Assembly: GCA_008933995.1 (NCBI GenBank)
Contig: WARS01000031.1
Location: forward strand, 3,252,001-3,316,000
Direction: 5' to 3'
From: Datnioides undecimradiatus
Lineage: Eukaryota > Chordata > Actinopteri > Lobotiformes > Datnioididae
Length of the DNA stretch: 64,000 nt
Below are positions 12,801 to 28,066 of the stretch, piece by piece. Positions within the stretch are counted from its first letter, which is position 1; every line of letters starts with the position of its first letter. The position numbers and the translations under genes were made by a program. The notes beneath the pieces are model-generated. The model was not told the origin of the DNA, made no database searches, and saw only the letters and a list, made by a program, of their open reading frames with translations.

Positions 12801-15800
12801 AAGAATAATTTTTTGTGTCTCAGATTCACCTTCACACTAAACATTCAGTCTTTGTCAAGCAATCACATTTCAGCTAGAAAATACCTCTGCCTCTCTTCAG
12901 AACAACTGACACACTAAATTGGATTTTGAATGCATCTCTTTACTGTGAAGGAGGATTTCTCCCTCCTCAGAGATTGAGTGGATAAAAATTCAAAGGAATA
13001 ATAGAATGTGTGGTATTTCTGCTGGTGAGCCTGCATACTAATGAACTGTGACCTCGCTCTGCGATCCACTTTCAGCAGCTCAGAGATTACCACAGCAGAC
13101 CAGTGACAGTTTACAGTATTAAAAGGAAAAAAAAAAAACACCTGATACTCTTCCTTCTCTTTCACCCCACCTCACTCATTCTGTAAATCAAATGATTTGA
13201 ACTTGTACTACTACTTCTTTATGCATTCACCTTTTATGTTTGTTCTAAGAAATCTTAATGTAATTAATTTCCCCATTATATTTTGTCACATTTTAAAACC
13301 CCAGTCTTACATATAGGTTCGTCATGCAAACACTGCTCTAGTTCCTCTTACCTTAAGTACAACATCTCCCTCCTGGATGTTTCCATCTCGGGCAGCGAGG
13401 CTCTCAGGGGAGATGTCCTTCACAAATATGTGGCTGGCCAACCGCAGTCCATATTCTGCTTTCAGAGTATAACAGAGTAATATTAACAGGGCACATCAAT
13501 GTAACTGCCACATTGTTCTCTGTAAATAAGATACACACAATAGAAGCCAATTAAGCTTGAATTGATCTGTACTACAAGCAACAAATAAGTTGAGAAGACT
13601 CCACAATTTTATATGTAAATTTTTTTTTTATTTATTTATTTTTTTTGTTTTTAGTTTTTTGATCCTGTGTTTGTGTTTTTTCATAATATTTTTTGAGATT
13701 CATGTAAGACTGATGCATTTACATTTGCAGTGTGTCGGGTGCTTGGACATTGTGCTGCCCACCTTCATTTTTACGGGACTTGACAAGGGTGACCTTGGCA
13801 GGCCTGGGAGGAGCAGCGGAGGCTTGTGATCTGCGATCAGAGCGCGGTGAGATGCTCCGCTCCCGCGAGGCACTGTGGTCCCGTCTGCCACTGCTGCTAC
13901 GCTCACGATCGTGACGCCTGCCAGTGCCCGTGCCTCCACTTGCTCCTTCATAGGCACTTTGGCCAGCACGATCATGTTGCTCATAGCCATCATCCTCATC
14001 ACTGTCCTCTTCCTCGTGCTCTGACATCGTCTCCCTGTCCCCTGGCCGAGAAACAGGGATCTGCACTTTCCTTTTACGGCGAATAGTCTTAGAATAGACA
14101 GAACATTTTGAGTGTCAAAGAGGAAATTATAATGATTATTAGTGTTATTAATTCATGTTTCGTTTCGTGCTCTGTTTAAATTTTAACAAAACATAAGGAC
14201 AAATTTGAATTAACAAGGGGTCACTGTTATTCACACAGTTTCATGCAAACTCTGGTGTGGTAAATAACTTCAGTGTCAAACTTACTATCTTTGCATTTTT
14301 GCCACTCTTTCTGAGCTGCTGCACAGCGTAGGCATGTTCTACGTTGTCCATAGAGACTGCATTGACCATCACCACTCGATCATTTTCTCTGAAACAATCA
14401 AACAAAAAATAATAAACAATGGTTTAAGGGCTCTATGTGGATCTCTCCAATTCATATCATTATGTTAACATTTGTATAGAATGAAACGGAACAGAGAAAT
14501 ATTTAACAGTAGCTTACTTTAATTAATTCTGAGGTCAAACCAGCAGTGCTCCTACAACTCTCTTGTGTAATACAAATACAGCAATGGATCCAGGATTTTT
14601 AAAGCACAAGATATCAGACTTACTGTAGCAGTCCCTCTGCAGGACCTCCTTTCAGCACATCAGATATCACAATAGACGTCTCCCCACTCTGGAAATGAGG
14701 GTTGTCCCGTCCACCTGAGATGGCAATACCAAAACCAAAACCTGGGGCCTAAACACACAGAAATAAGCACAGCACTGACTGATACAGCATAATTTGACTC
14801 AAGCTTACTTGTTTGAAAAAAAAAGTGGTCTCTCTACATAGAGTTAGTGAGAATGGTAGTAAAATAAAATTATGTGTCTTCAATGAAAGGGAATGAAAGC
14901 ACAGGAACAAAGATATGAATCTGCAAGTGTGAATTTTCCAAGAGGTTTTCATGGAGGTTTTTTGAGAACTGCTGTGTTTTATGTTGTCAGCACCAAGGGA
15001 ACAAGCCCTGTGATGTAAATGGCTAATGATACAACTACATCAACACAGGAGAGCCGCAAGGCTGAGAACCACAGGGCACACTGGGCCGCTTCTACAGCCT
15101 CAATAAAGCCGCTACTAATTAGATTACAGCAAGCAGGCCAGTCTAGACAGGTACTCTACACAATCCCAGGGCACAATAGCATCAACGAGCTTACCAAAAG
15201 TTTACTGTCTCAAAGCAAAGCACGTTCAGAAATGAGGAATGCAAGAAAATTAGTATATTAATTTATCAGTTATCTCTGAATTAGGGATGTCAGGGGTAAC
15301 CACCTGTCTATCTGTTAACCACTGAGGTTATTTTAAAAGGTTTGCAAACAAACACTTCAAAATGGTTTTCACTAGTTTACAGTCCAAGGTTAAAATAAGG
15401 CATGCTGAATGAAGCTCTGTGCATTAGTAGCATTTCCAGCTTGAATCTATTGTTTAGTAGTAGTGCTAATACTACACTGTACCACATTAAGACGAGAAGA
15501 GGATCTGTGTGCTGAATGATGAAGACCAGCAAGCTGCCAATTATTAACAGAGGGTGAGGGATTTCAAAGAACAAGTTTGGTGTCACTGAGTACGTTATGC
15601 CATTAAGAAGAACTGTGAGTAAACACATTGAAAAACACTTTGAGGAGAAGGAGGATGAGTTTGAAGTCAAACTAGCCCCGGCAGACAAGCTCACTCTGAC
15701 CACTGAATGCTGGACAGGTCTCACAAACAGAGCTACCTATCAAAAGCAAAATTAAGTGAAACTGACATTTCCCCCTTCGAATAGTTTGATGGTTAAACGG

Positions 15801-18800
15801 ATGACGCTGATTGTGCCAGAGGAGGTAATCAGTCAAACTGCAACGATCTTAGCTACTGAGGTTAGTGCAATCCATCATAATTACATGTGACTTAAGGCAG
15901 GAAAAAAGCACATGGAGTAAAACCATCATCCCGTCTCTCCCTGGAGTTGTGTTACGGAGAAGAGTACGCTGGCAACAGGAAGGAAGTGAAATGAAGTAGT
16001 AAGGAAGTGGATGCTGATTTCTGCCTTCCTTAGCCTTGTTTCCTGCCATCTGGGTTCCTTGACTATTGTTTCAGTACCACACATCCTGCTGCTACAGCTG
16101 GCCCTCTCAGCACAGAAAGAGAAACAGAATGCATGGGTAGACAACAGAGAGGAACAGGGAGGAAAAGTGAAGAACATACAAGACATAGTGCAAGATCAGG
16201 ATGCCAGAGACAGACAGAGAGGGAAAAAGACAAAAGAGAAGAAAGGGGAGAGAGCATTAAAGAGTTGTAAACACTTACCCTGTGAAGGGTCACTGTGTGC
16301 TGTTCCCATATGACTGTTTCCTCCATCGCTGCACTCTGCAACACAAGATACAAGAGGGAAAGTATTTTCAGTACATATGTACATCCAGATGTGGTCTATT
16401 ACAATAGTCTTTCAACAAATGCCTTCTTTGTGAAACCTTGAAACGTTCTATTCTTGTATATAGACTGAAGACTTACCTGTAGGCTTTTGAGTCAGCTCTG
16501 TAATGTTTTTAGTTAGATGTGGTGTTATTTTGATGATGGCATACTTCACAACTTTACCCTCACAGGTTTGAACATGATTCCAGTTACAACTGAGTACAAT
16601 AATTATAGGTCTTATATGTTTTTTTTTATTTATGCATTTATCATTTATTAAGATTTTCATATCTGTTTTAAATTTCTATTCATAGAAAGAAGTGAAGTAT
16701 TAACTCAAAGAGGGCACATTTAACCAGAATCAAGATATAAAACCATACACAAAGACAGTGACTTGTAAAGTTGGCCAATTGAAACAGTTTAAATATAGAA
16801 TTAGATCAAAGTGACAGTCTAAAAACTACATGTTTCCATATCCTTTTTAGTTTCAGTAAACACAGTTGTTGCTTCTTTGCACAACCAAGTCCCGAAGTCC
16901 TAAAAGTCTTGTGTCATGTGAAAAGATTATGAATGACAGCAGCATGAGTAAACAGCCAGCAGAGAGTGACTGAGGTGCACAAAACACAGTGAACATTCCC
17001 ATATTATTCCTGGATGGGTTATCTGAGAGAGCTGAGGCAAAGAAGGTATTTAGCTGCTCCTCTGACCTGCCACACCGGATTAAACTGATGCTAGGCAGGC
17101 GTCTTTTGCTTTCACTCCTTCTCTAATTTATTTACATCACACAGGTTTCTCTTCACGCACGATTCATCTTATAATACAGGCTTTCTTTTTAGTGTTATTC
17201 ATGTGTCTGCCAGTCAATGTCACTTTTGACTCTGGTTACTCCACATGAAGCACAAAAATGTGACATTGTTACTACTATTAGGTTAAACAGATACCCCTCA
17301 ATTTCTGTCTCAAAAGACTGTTTTTTCAAACTTGCAGAGTGCTATGTTCCCAGCTTTAAATTACAGCTCTTCTCTGCTTCCCTCCAGCTGATGAAGCACC
17401 ACTACTGTCCAGGCTGCCTGTCTGTCTGCCTGCAGGGAGTGATGGTACAGCTGTCTGTGGCAGACTGCTGAGCACAGTCCAATGTGGCAGGGGAAGGAAA
17501 AGACATAAACACCACCACACGTGGCAGGGTGCTCATTTACTGCAGCTTCTATAATCACTTTTTTAAAATAACACACCATGTCATCTGTCCACCCTATCAT
17601 CGTGATAATCTCACTACTTCACCCCTTAATCATCACCTAATCCGCGAACCATCTCACCCATCATCTTCGACATCATCATGATCATTACTGTCATCACTTT
17701 CCCTAAACCTAACTACACAGTTCACTGGAGGTTCACACTGCAGTGCTGTGAGCTACATGTGACAAGGGCACAAAACAAGAGCCAGCTGATCAGAGCGCCT
17801 GGTGTTTGTTGTATGCCTAGATATAATACTATAGTTTTGTTGGGGAAAAAAAAAATCACAACTTAACACAAAGAAGAGAACACCAATTTCCTAGAAACTT
17901 ACATGCTGTTCAGGTTCTGGTTTATCAAACGTAAGTGTCTGCTACATTTCTTTAAGTTAAAAAGATAAGAAGCTTAATTTCTTTTTTAGACAATATATAG
18001 AACAAAACAAACAAGATGACTATGCCATCTTAGTCCCTTTTAACAGTTGGTGATGTGCAAAATTTCACAATTTTCTGACAATTTATAGAAAAAATGTTTC
18101 TACAAACTAAACACAGATGAAAAAATGTTTAGCTGCAACCCAGTTCCAGTTAAGTTCTAGGTAAGATTAATTCAGTATATGAGGGGGGAAGCAGTTTAGA
18201 GAAACATTTACACAAGCGGGAAAGATGATGCACAGTCAGCTCATTTATTACTAGAATACTGATGTGCACTGAATTGCCTAACACCACATTTTGATGCAAG
18301 CATTTATTCATTTGCAAGTCAATCCACTCATGAAGTGGAGGTACAAATGCAGAGAGCTTCAGTTTGAACAAAGTTATACCAGACTTATATCCTGCAACCG
18401 TTGACATGTGGCAGCTGTCTTGGCCAATTAAAAAAAAACCAGAACATATGTGCACATTACTTTATATAACATTAATGCTTTGTCTTTTCTTTACCTTCTG
18501 ATATTTTGTAAAATCCAGCCAGTGAATACTACAAACTGTTTTGGCATTGAAACAGCCTTTAAATCAATCAACATCTTCAAGTGGAGTAACATACACTGAA
18601 GAGTTTGGTGTCTTGCTGGTGCCTATACACCACACCTCCACAAACACAGCCTCTTGCACTGTTTAAAAATATATTCCTCTGGACCTGTAGACACCAACCT
18701 ATGCTACACTTACTGTAGGTCTCCAATTGTGAGTTGGTGCTTCATTCACTCTGTTCAGTTCAGTTGGCCTGAAGCTCGAGAATACACAGTTAACCCTTTG

Positions 18801-21800
18801 ACCCTAATTTCCATGGCAGCTCTGTGTGGATGTTATTTATGTCCATAATTGGCGCAGGGGGCTTGGGTGTTCCCCCTCTCTACCCCCCCAACCCCCTCCT
18901 GTCTGCCCCTACGACTCCCACAGTAATGCCACTATTGTGTGAAGGGACCTGACCCATTTAACCACGGCTCCCCTCGACATTCCCAAACACATCCATTCCT
19001 CTAAAGTGTTTTGTGATATATTCATCCATCCGTTCATCCATTCATTCATCCAACAGTCCAGAAAGACGGGGGGGGGGGGCTACACCATGAGAAATAACAG
19101 GGTGTTGGGGTCATGTGATCAGGCAGTCAGGCAGGCAGGTGCCCCTGTCCTTGAACCATGGGCTGCACTGACTGGCAGGGAGAGGAAGGAGGAGGAAGAG
19201 AGCAAGGCTGTACAATGGCCATACAACTTATATATACAGTACCAACAGACAGGGTGCACAAACCTGTAGAGGATGACATGTTAAATGACATGTTCCTGTC
19301 TATTGTCTCTTTCCCTCTCCCACACACATAAATAGACACAAATTAATGCTAACCACTGAAGCAAATCCCTATTCAAAAGCAAGCAGAGAAAACAACAAAG
19401 ACTTTCATGCAAAACATACTTTATCTCACCAAATCTTAAAACACTGAGGCCCTATACACCCACACCTGCAAGCCCACACTGTCCATTAAAGCCTTTCAGT
19501 GGAGGGCTTACAATATGTGCGAGTGTGTGGGTGCTAAGGGCGTTGACACAAGTGAGAGGCCATAGGTCAGGTCTAAGAGTCATAAGAGTAATAGCTGATA
19601 TGAAGTTCAATTTAAATGGATTATATCAATCTCACACATATTTTATATTTTGAATGTTGCAAAGAAGTATATGAAGTAGTTTTGACTGTGCACAGTAAAA
19701 GCCCTGCTCCTGACATACAGACAGTAAAACCAAAATGGTTTGTGAAATATTTTAGTTAAGAGTGAGGTTGGACATGAGTTTACATCAGATGTTTTTATCT
19801 TAAAAAGCAGACTCTCTACTGATGAGTGCATTGGTGTAAACTGGTGACAGCTAAGACGGCTAAGGAGAGGGAACCTGCCTGTCTCTTAGGCTGCTTAGAA
19901 TATTTACTCCCCTGGGACTACAGCTCTGACTCTCAGATGAGATTATTACAGTAATTAATCACTGCAATGTGAAGTGATGATTAACAGGCTGGCTGATTGA
20001 GTGTGAAGTGTAAGCGGGGTAGAAAGCGGGCAGTAACAGAGCACAAGTCAGGTGTTAGCTTAGTTTCACTATATGCAGGGAAAAACAATTCGACTTTAAC
20101 AGTTAATTAAATGTGAATACACCTCCCTCATGTACACAACATTAAATAAAGTGATGTAGATGAGGAAGGCCTATGTGGTCTGATGTTTCATAAAAGTAAA
20201 ATAAACAAAGAAGAAATTTTCTATGTGGATAACATCTCACCAGCTATAGCTCAGTGTCAAGTGGTATTTTGGTTACCTTGTGTATTATGTTTCAGGAACA
20301 TTTTAGTCATCATGCAAAAGCAAAGATCACACAACATTGTGGGGCCAAAACAAATATTAACCCTGTCTCTCATTTTCTGGAGAAAAAGAAATCATAAAAA
20401 TACTGATGGGAACAAAGGATGAGGTTTATCTCTGGAGTCACAGAGTTGTGTGAAACAATGGTGTGCTTGATGTTGCACAAACTGACGGCAGCCTAGTGTA
20501 TTTATACATCCATATTAGTCAGGCTTGAGCTCTGGCCAGCAAGGCCCAGGGCTGGAAAACAAAGAGTAGCCACCAATTACACACATGTGTACTTGTCTGT
20601 CTGCGTGCATACACATACACACACGAACAAACACGCACGCACGCACACACAAACCATGATCTAACACTACAGGGCCTCTTTGTTCAAGCTACAGCCAGCC
20701 TGGCTTGGCCCTGCCTGGCCCATCATAACACACAGTCCAGTACAGATGATAACAGCTCACTCAGGCTCTTCAAAGGCAGAGACTAATCCAGTTCTTTGGG
20801 GCATACTGATGAACTGACTGAAAAAGGGAGTGATGAAATGGACAATAATAACCTGCTGTAGAAAGCTATGATAAATAGGGTCAGGTCAAGCATGCAAGTC
20901 TTCAGTGCACACCTCTCAGTATCTATAGTCATCAAGTATGTTCATTTACATAGTGCCTGCACAAATAGAGAACAATGCCAACACCTCGAGGCTCTGTGTA
21001 TTCACCCATCTACTCTGCAACCAAATGAAAAGTCAGCTGATGAGCATCACTGATCTTTTGTGGAATAAAAGCATTCAACCAGAAAAAGACAAAACATGTG
21101 GACATGGATCACATGCCCAAGTTAGGGGAATTGAGCAGAATAAAATCAAGTATAGACACATTCAATTAAATGCATTCCTAACTTTCATCCAAAAGAATTT
21201 ACTTTGTCAACTTAAAAAGGAAACTGACAAAACAGCAGGTGATTATGAGGTCATCCCGTGAACCACGTCATGAGCTGAGAGGAGGTTTAGAAGAAAGACA
21301 ATAAAAGCTCTTTATCAGTGCTTCACCAATGAAACTGCTGTCCAGGACCATAACTCAACACCTCCCTTCAAGTTACTTCCCTTCATCTGAAACACAGAAA
21401 TGCTTCATACAGTGGGTCATTCAAAAACAAAGCCTAAGGTGCAGATTTAGACCAAAACTGAAAATGTGGGCAAACTTGAGCAATGATGCGATGAGCTGCG
21501 AGTCACAGGAGGTATCACAGATGTAAAAGGCATAAATACATCTCTACCCACTGTAATCTAATTACTTTCCTCCTTGTGAGGTCTGAGTGTGAGGTAAAAT
21601 CCTGACAAAGTTTTAGGTCAGTGTGCCTGCTCTTCTCTGATAGCCTGAAGCAGGATGTAAGCAAGAGCAGCCACAGCACCCACAGGAAAACACTCCACTT
21701 CCTGTTTGCAGGAAATAGCTTGAGATTCTATGTGAATCCTGTGCGCACCATTGAAAATTCATCCTAGTATAGCTCACCTCATCTTGTGACCTGCAACCTA

Positions 21801-24800
21801 AAGAACGTCTTATTCCAGAGAGTTTTGTTTTTATTTAAATACACAAAACTCATAATGTTGGTGCTCAGGCACTAACGAAAACACATGCACAACAACCACA
21901 GATGTCCATTAGTAAAATGTATCCACGTATTGAGCAAATAATATTGTCAAAAAGATTTTTTTTTTAAAAAGTTAAAAGTTTTGCATATGTTTGAGGAGAG
22001 ATGGGAGAAGTTGACACTAACACAGAGTGGCATCTTCAATAGAACCGCCACAGCAGCAGCTCTCCCCGTCACTGGGGTAATTGTATCCATGGTAACTGTA
22101 ACTACCCTTTTATCAGACCCAAAGGAAAGAGTGGGGCAGCCATAAACTGAAACAACACATAACTAGAGACGCACACTCTTTCTGGAGGGCACAACAGCAA
22201 ACATGCAAATGTATTAAAGCCAGTAATGTAAGCCTTTAAATTCTGCCTTTGAGATAAGCATGTAGCATGCTCTGAAGTTAATATGTAATAACACACCCAA
22301 CAAAATATCTGCCACCACCTTCAGTATTAAATGCTTGAATTCCACAGTAGCCATTTTCAGGGCAGGTTGTGACGGGGAGGAGAGAGGGCTGCAAGTGTGT
22401 GCACACATGGGTGTGCAGTTGAGGGCAAGTAGCCAATAGGCAGATGATGATGATGCAGAGCCTCAGTCAGCAATGATGTACTGTTGTGCTGACATGCTCA
22501 TATATGCTTCAGTTAATTAGTCTCAAACAGCAGCACTACTCTGTTATACAGCTCCCTGAAAACCCCTCTATCGGGACACTCCTCGACATAACACACAGGA
22601 TGCACACACACACACAAACAAACACCTCTGACTGAAAACTATCTGACACAGAGTCACTGGTAGAATAGTGAGGATAGGAATAAAATACAAAACCTATAAT
22701 CCAGGCTTTTGGATTAAAACGTTAATCTGAGCCATGCTTCCCGCTGAAGTCTACTGCTGCTGTCTCATGAAAGCAGACAGAGTGAAATGGATGGATGGAT
22801 GGATAACTGAAAACAATGTCATGTCAGCAAGAATGTTTTTAGCATCCTACACACATCCAATTGTTACTGCTGTAGCTGCCTGCCAGCTAGCTGCCAAGAA
22901 GTCGGTCTATCACTTTCTGGAGGGATGGGTGGGTACCTAACTGTAATGTTTTCATAGAATTGAATGAGATGGTTGGATACTAATAAGTATCAAAAAATGC
23001 CTTGCTATTTGGTACCAATTATATTACCTGAGGAGTAAATCTCATCTGTGTGAGTCAGTCAATAATACCAACATACCTAATAATCAAATAATGAAGGCCA
23101 TTGGCTGGGTAATGCTGCCATTGTAAAGGCACTCTGTCAGATTGGTACAAAAAATTTAAACCTGGTTTGGGATTTCATTGTCTCTTCCAACACCTTCCAG
23201 TTATCCCTCAGTCTGTGAGTTACTTTGCGGGACCACCTGATAGCTTTGGACAAGACCGGTATGGATTCAATCGAGACGATGCATAAAACTGGCTCGATCA
23301 TTCAGTGTATCCAAACAAAGTCTCCTTTAATATTACTTCATTCTACTGCATATTTTATATAACATGGTTTTAATTGATAAAGGAAAAAAAAAAAAACGCT
23401 ATTGGTTTGGTACTTTGGTATTAGAATCCAAATTGGAAAAAGGGATCAGTCCGTCCCTGATTAGTTTTTGTTCGTGGAGGAGATTAATTAAACAACACAA
23501 TGTTCACATTTTCTTTGCAGGCATGAGGAATATTACTCCAGCTGATGTGCAGCGGGCTGTTCACTGCTATCCACTGACCCAGGCACACAGCTACACTAGC
23601 ATCTCGTGTGCAGCTTATCCAGCAGCAAAGTCATCTGAGCTCAACCACATGAATTGTTCTCTGCCTAGAGAGACAGGCAGTGTTGAGGTCACAGAGGAGA
23701 GTGGTAACTTCTGGTGGGATTCTGACGTTACGTTTTTCCCAGATCCTACCAATTGGTCGAGTTCAAGCCGCTGTGGGTTCAAAGTTTCAAACAGGCTGTC
23801 AAACAGCACTTCTCACTCTAGGGATTGCAAGGTCCCCATTGCAAGATTATTGATTAGTGTATTTTAAATTCAGAAAATGATTTTTTCTTTGTGGTGTGGA
23901 GGTATCACAGATGTAAAAGGCATAAATACATCTCTACCCACTGTAATCTGTGATCTAATTACTTTCCTCCTTCCAATAATAATTTAACCAAATACAGTAA
24001 CCTGAAAAGGAGTTGCTTTGGTTTAAGTCTCGGTTGATTAGAAGGCTGTTGATGAAAATTGCTTGAGTATGGCCTGAAATATCTAAAAGCCACTGTTATC
24101 AGCACACTCTTACTTATCTAATAGTATCGGTGCATATATGTGCTGATATGAAGAACTACATATCACATTAGTGACATGCTTTTGTTTATCATAGTTGTTT
24201 CTGGTGGACTGTAACTAGACATGTGCATACAAATATACACAAGCACCTCTATAAACACACACACACAACAATCTACACTTGTGCTTTGTTTTTGTGTCTG
24301 TGGAAACAAACTGAAAGCCAAGACACTGAGAATAGAGATAACCAGATCCAGTGCTGGAACTCTTGGATCCAGCCAATCACCGTGCACACAACTATCAGCA
24401 TTCCCACCCTACCCCTCCCATCACACGCATACACACACTCCACAGGAATGTGCAGATAAGGAGACATGGCTCAACTCTCGCCCTCTGCCTGTTTCTTATT
24501 TCAAATGGTTTTCCCTTACCTTTTCCTCGCCTCACCCTCTGAATCTTTCTGCCTCTACCCTGATCTCTGTTCCTTTTGTCCCCTTTACCCTTCCTCTCTC
24601 TCAGTAACTATGAGCACAAAGGGCAAAGACCAAGACAACAGCAATGACAAGAGAACCAAAATGCACAAGTATCAGGGACAACATATGTGATAAGCATCAA
24701 TGACTATAAAGGCAAGGTAAAAAGATGTACAGATGCAGAAACATATTTATAGATAAGTTATTGCAGTAGTGAGTTATTGCAAACTTCATTAAATGAAGTA

Positions 24801-27800
24801 CCTCAGAGGCTCTAGTCCAAACTGGACAACAAACAAAACGTATTGGATTACCAACACTAAGAATCTGTTGCTGACCTAAATTTACTTATATTCAAATCCA
24901 ATATAATTAGACTGATTAGCCACAAAAACCCATGCTGGAAGTTAACAAAGCAGTTATTAACCCATAGCCTTGAGCTAAGTTAAGAGTCTACCTTAATAAA
25001 AGACCTTAAAAAGGCAGACCCAGTGAAAGAAACTATAATGAATTGATGTTTTAAAGGACAAAAGACGAACAGGAGTCTCTGTGTTGTGTTGTGAATGGTA
25101 AGAAACCATTGGTATTCTTGGGGTTTCGAAATAATGCTTTCTACTATGGCTGGTTCTGACAGTGTTGAAACTCACTGTACCTAATGGGCAAGCAGGCACA
25201 TACATACACACATGTATACACACACACACTAAACAAAGGGGTGATTCAGCAAGGGGTCTCTCAGTCTGCTCATGTTTGCCTGCCTCTACAGTACACACAG
25301 GATGACTAAAATTAGCTTCTAACAGCAAGGACAAATGAAGAGTGTCTCAGCCACAATGTAAAAGCAAAGACTATATGTGTTAATGGTGATAAGAGCTGCG
25401 GCATTCAAATGTTCAAACATAAACAACTTGGGAGAAGCAGTTGAAATATTTGACGCAGAAGTAAAAACATAACGCCTTTCAAATCTAAAGTTGCACAACA
25501 TCTTTCGAACTACGCAACTCTCAACCACAACTCATAGTCTGCAGTCACATGGTGTCATAAAACAGGAGGCCAAGCCCACTCAATGGCATTCCCAAGCCTT
25601 CTGAGGACTTGGCTACAATAGGCATGTTGTGGGGCAGAATCTATAGTGAATTAATGAGTTACTGTTGGAGCGGTCTTTTTCCCAGCACTTAACTGACAAC
25701 ATAATTACCGTTCCCCCAAGAGATGAGAGATGGGGAGCGGGGTGCATGCATTCTTTAATGAGATGCACTAGCACAGAAAGATAATACATAAATGACTTCT
25801 AATGACATCTAAAGAAGAACTCCTTAGCAGCCCTACAAGAGAGGAAGCCGACACCCGCAATGCACCTAATGAACTAATTACAATGTGCATAGAAGTTAGT
25901 TGCAAATCTGTAATGCAGCCTTATCATCTTGTTCTGGAGTAGTGTGCATACAGTGAGTGACTGAACATCATTATGCTGTTTGCAGAGGGCTGACAACTAC
26001 TGGGTACCGGGATGAAGGAAACACAGCCATACTGTCCATTTGTTTACAACTGTAAACAGTAGTTATAATCAAGTTAGCAACAAAAACAAACAAAACAAAA
26101 AGCAATTTAAATCAGACTAGAAGCTGAACAGGTCTACAGTAAGAAAATACAAACTGCGTAAAGCTGTCCTTTGATAGTAAAATGTGTTATACCATTGGTG
26201 ACATCTATAAACAGTGTTGGGAACCGCAACAGCAACACTGGAACAGCAACACCACAGAGGTGTGAAGCATCTGAAAACTGGCACAGAACAAACACAAAGC
26301 AATGTGGTTCTTCTTGCATCACTCAATCTGTCTCATTGTCAAATGTAAACTGCTGGCTGTTGTTGGTTTACTTTGAGTTTTTACTTACTAATTCATACTT
26401 AAGGCAGAAAAATTGGACTGCTTTATGCCAGTAGGTCCCAAAGATTTTAACAGTTTCAGGTATAACAGTTACATTATATCAAATCAATATTAATATTATA
26501 CATTAATATAAGAAATAAAGACCCTTTCTTGTTACTCAGAATAAAAGCAAGCAGCTGCTCAGCAGATTTACAGATAACTATTTAACTTGTGTATAACCAC
26601 TGAAAACAATTAAAAGTGCTAATATATTACATGTTTTTCCATTTTCCTAAAAAATAAAATGTGCTTTTATTTACTAAATAAAAGGACAAACAAAACAAAA
26701 AGAAGGTCTGAGGCAGCTTAATACGTCATGTGAGTTTGCAGCTGATGTGGCGAGAGAGAGTTCGACCTGCAGGTCTGATTCCACTGACTGCTCTTATGTT
26801 GCTGGTAAGAGAGCCAGATCCCACACAAATGATGTTGGGAGCAAGTCACACCTAAGTCAGTGTGGACAGTGGATAGATGTTAGTCTTTCACCAGCAGCTA
26901 AACCTGCTTTTAAGCCATTTGGCGAGTAGTGTTAAGTCTGATCTTTGTTTTGTTGGTCAGTTCTGATTTAGTCCTCTCAGACTGCACCGACAGTATTGAC
27001 AGTGCTTCAGTGAATACAGTTAGCACAGTGAAGTGGTCCTGTGATTTCAAAACTGTAAAAAAAAAAACCCAAAAAACAAAAAAAAAACCCAGCAACAAAA
27101 CACCAAAAATACTAAAATACTAAAAAATAGTATTATCACTATGTGTATATCTCTGTTGTAGTTTTCTCTCAAAGACGAACATACTCACCTGTTTCATGTT
27201 ACTGAGAGGAGCTGAGTGCACATCCAATCCTATAGTTAGGCAAGGTGCAGTGTGGCAGATTTGTAAAAAGGAAAATGCAGTGTATCTGCACAGTGGATTA
27301 CTTGAACTTTATGAGACTGCAGGCAACGTTTTAACCCTACCAGCTTAAGCAAACCAATGTGCAAATCAGAAAACAGGAGGTATAAGTGTGTTCAGATGAT
27401 GACAGTTTTGGGCTCCCTGTAAAACAGTTCTTGTCCTTGGTTCATGTAATGAGTTTCTTTTTTACGCTGTTTAATTCTGAACTAAAAGTGAGAAACAGAA
27501 ACAAAAATGTGAATGTAAAATGCAAAAGGTATATACAGAGACTGCAGTTAAAAGATGACCAATATATTTAGCATATATTTAGCAGACAAATTATACCTAT
27601 TATCAACAAAATGCCAGTGTATAACCTAAAAGATGTTTAAGTTACAAAAATTGAAGCAAATTCTCTTGACAGGAGTCTCAGATCAGGAAAAAATTGAAAC
27701 GCACATACTGCTAGTGATAAAATTATCTAAAGTAGCAGACAGTATCTCCCACAGGCTGATGACTATGTTTCCCAGACTGAAAAGACAGTGCTATACTCCC

Positions 27801-28020
27801 AACACTGTGAAAGATAAGCAAATGAACACACAGTGCAGTGCGAGTGTGTGTAAAGGCATGTAGGGCAGCAAGCCTTGGGATGAATCTGTTCCAGCCTCTT
27901 TCTCTCTTCCCTAACCAGCTGAGCCACGGCTGCCACATGCAAGCTCTCTCCCCATGTTTCCCCTCAATGTCTCTCTCTCACTTTCTCTGTCTCTATCCTC
28001 TCTCTCTCACACACACACAC

Positions 28021-28066
<46 letters not shown>

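Noticed and set aside
23364-23867. 167-codon plus-strand open frame, the longest in the window
   Set aside because: It overlaps the end of a candidate decayed element, has no domain I recognise and no conserved-looking blocks. Chance or repeat-derived is more likely than a gene.
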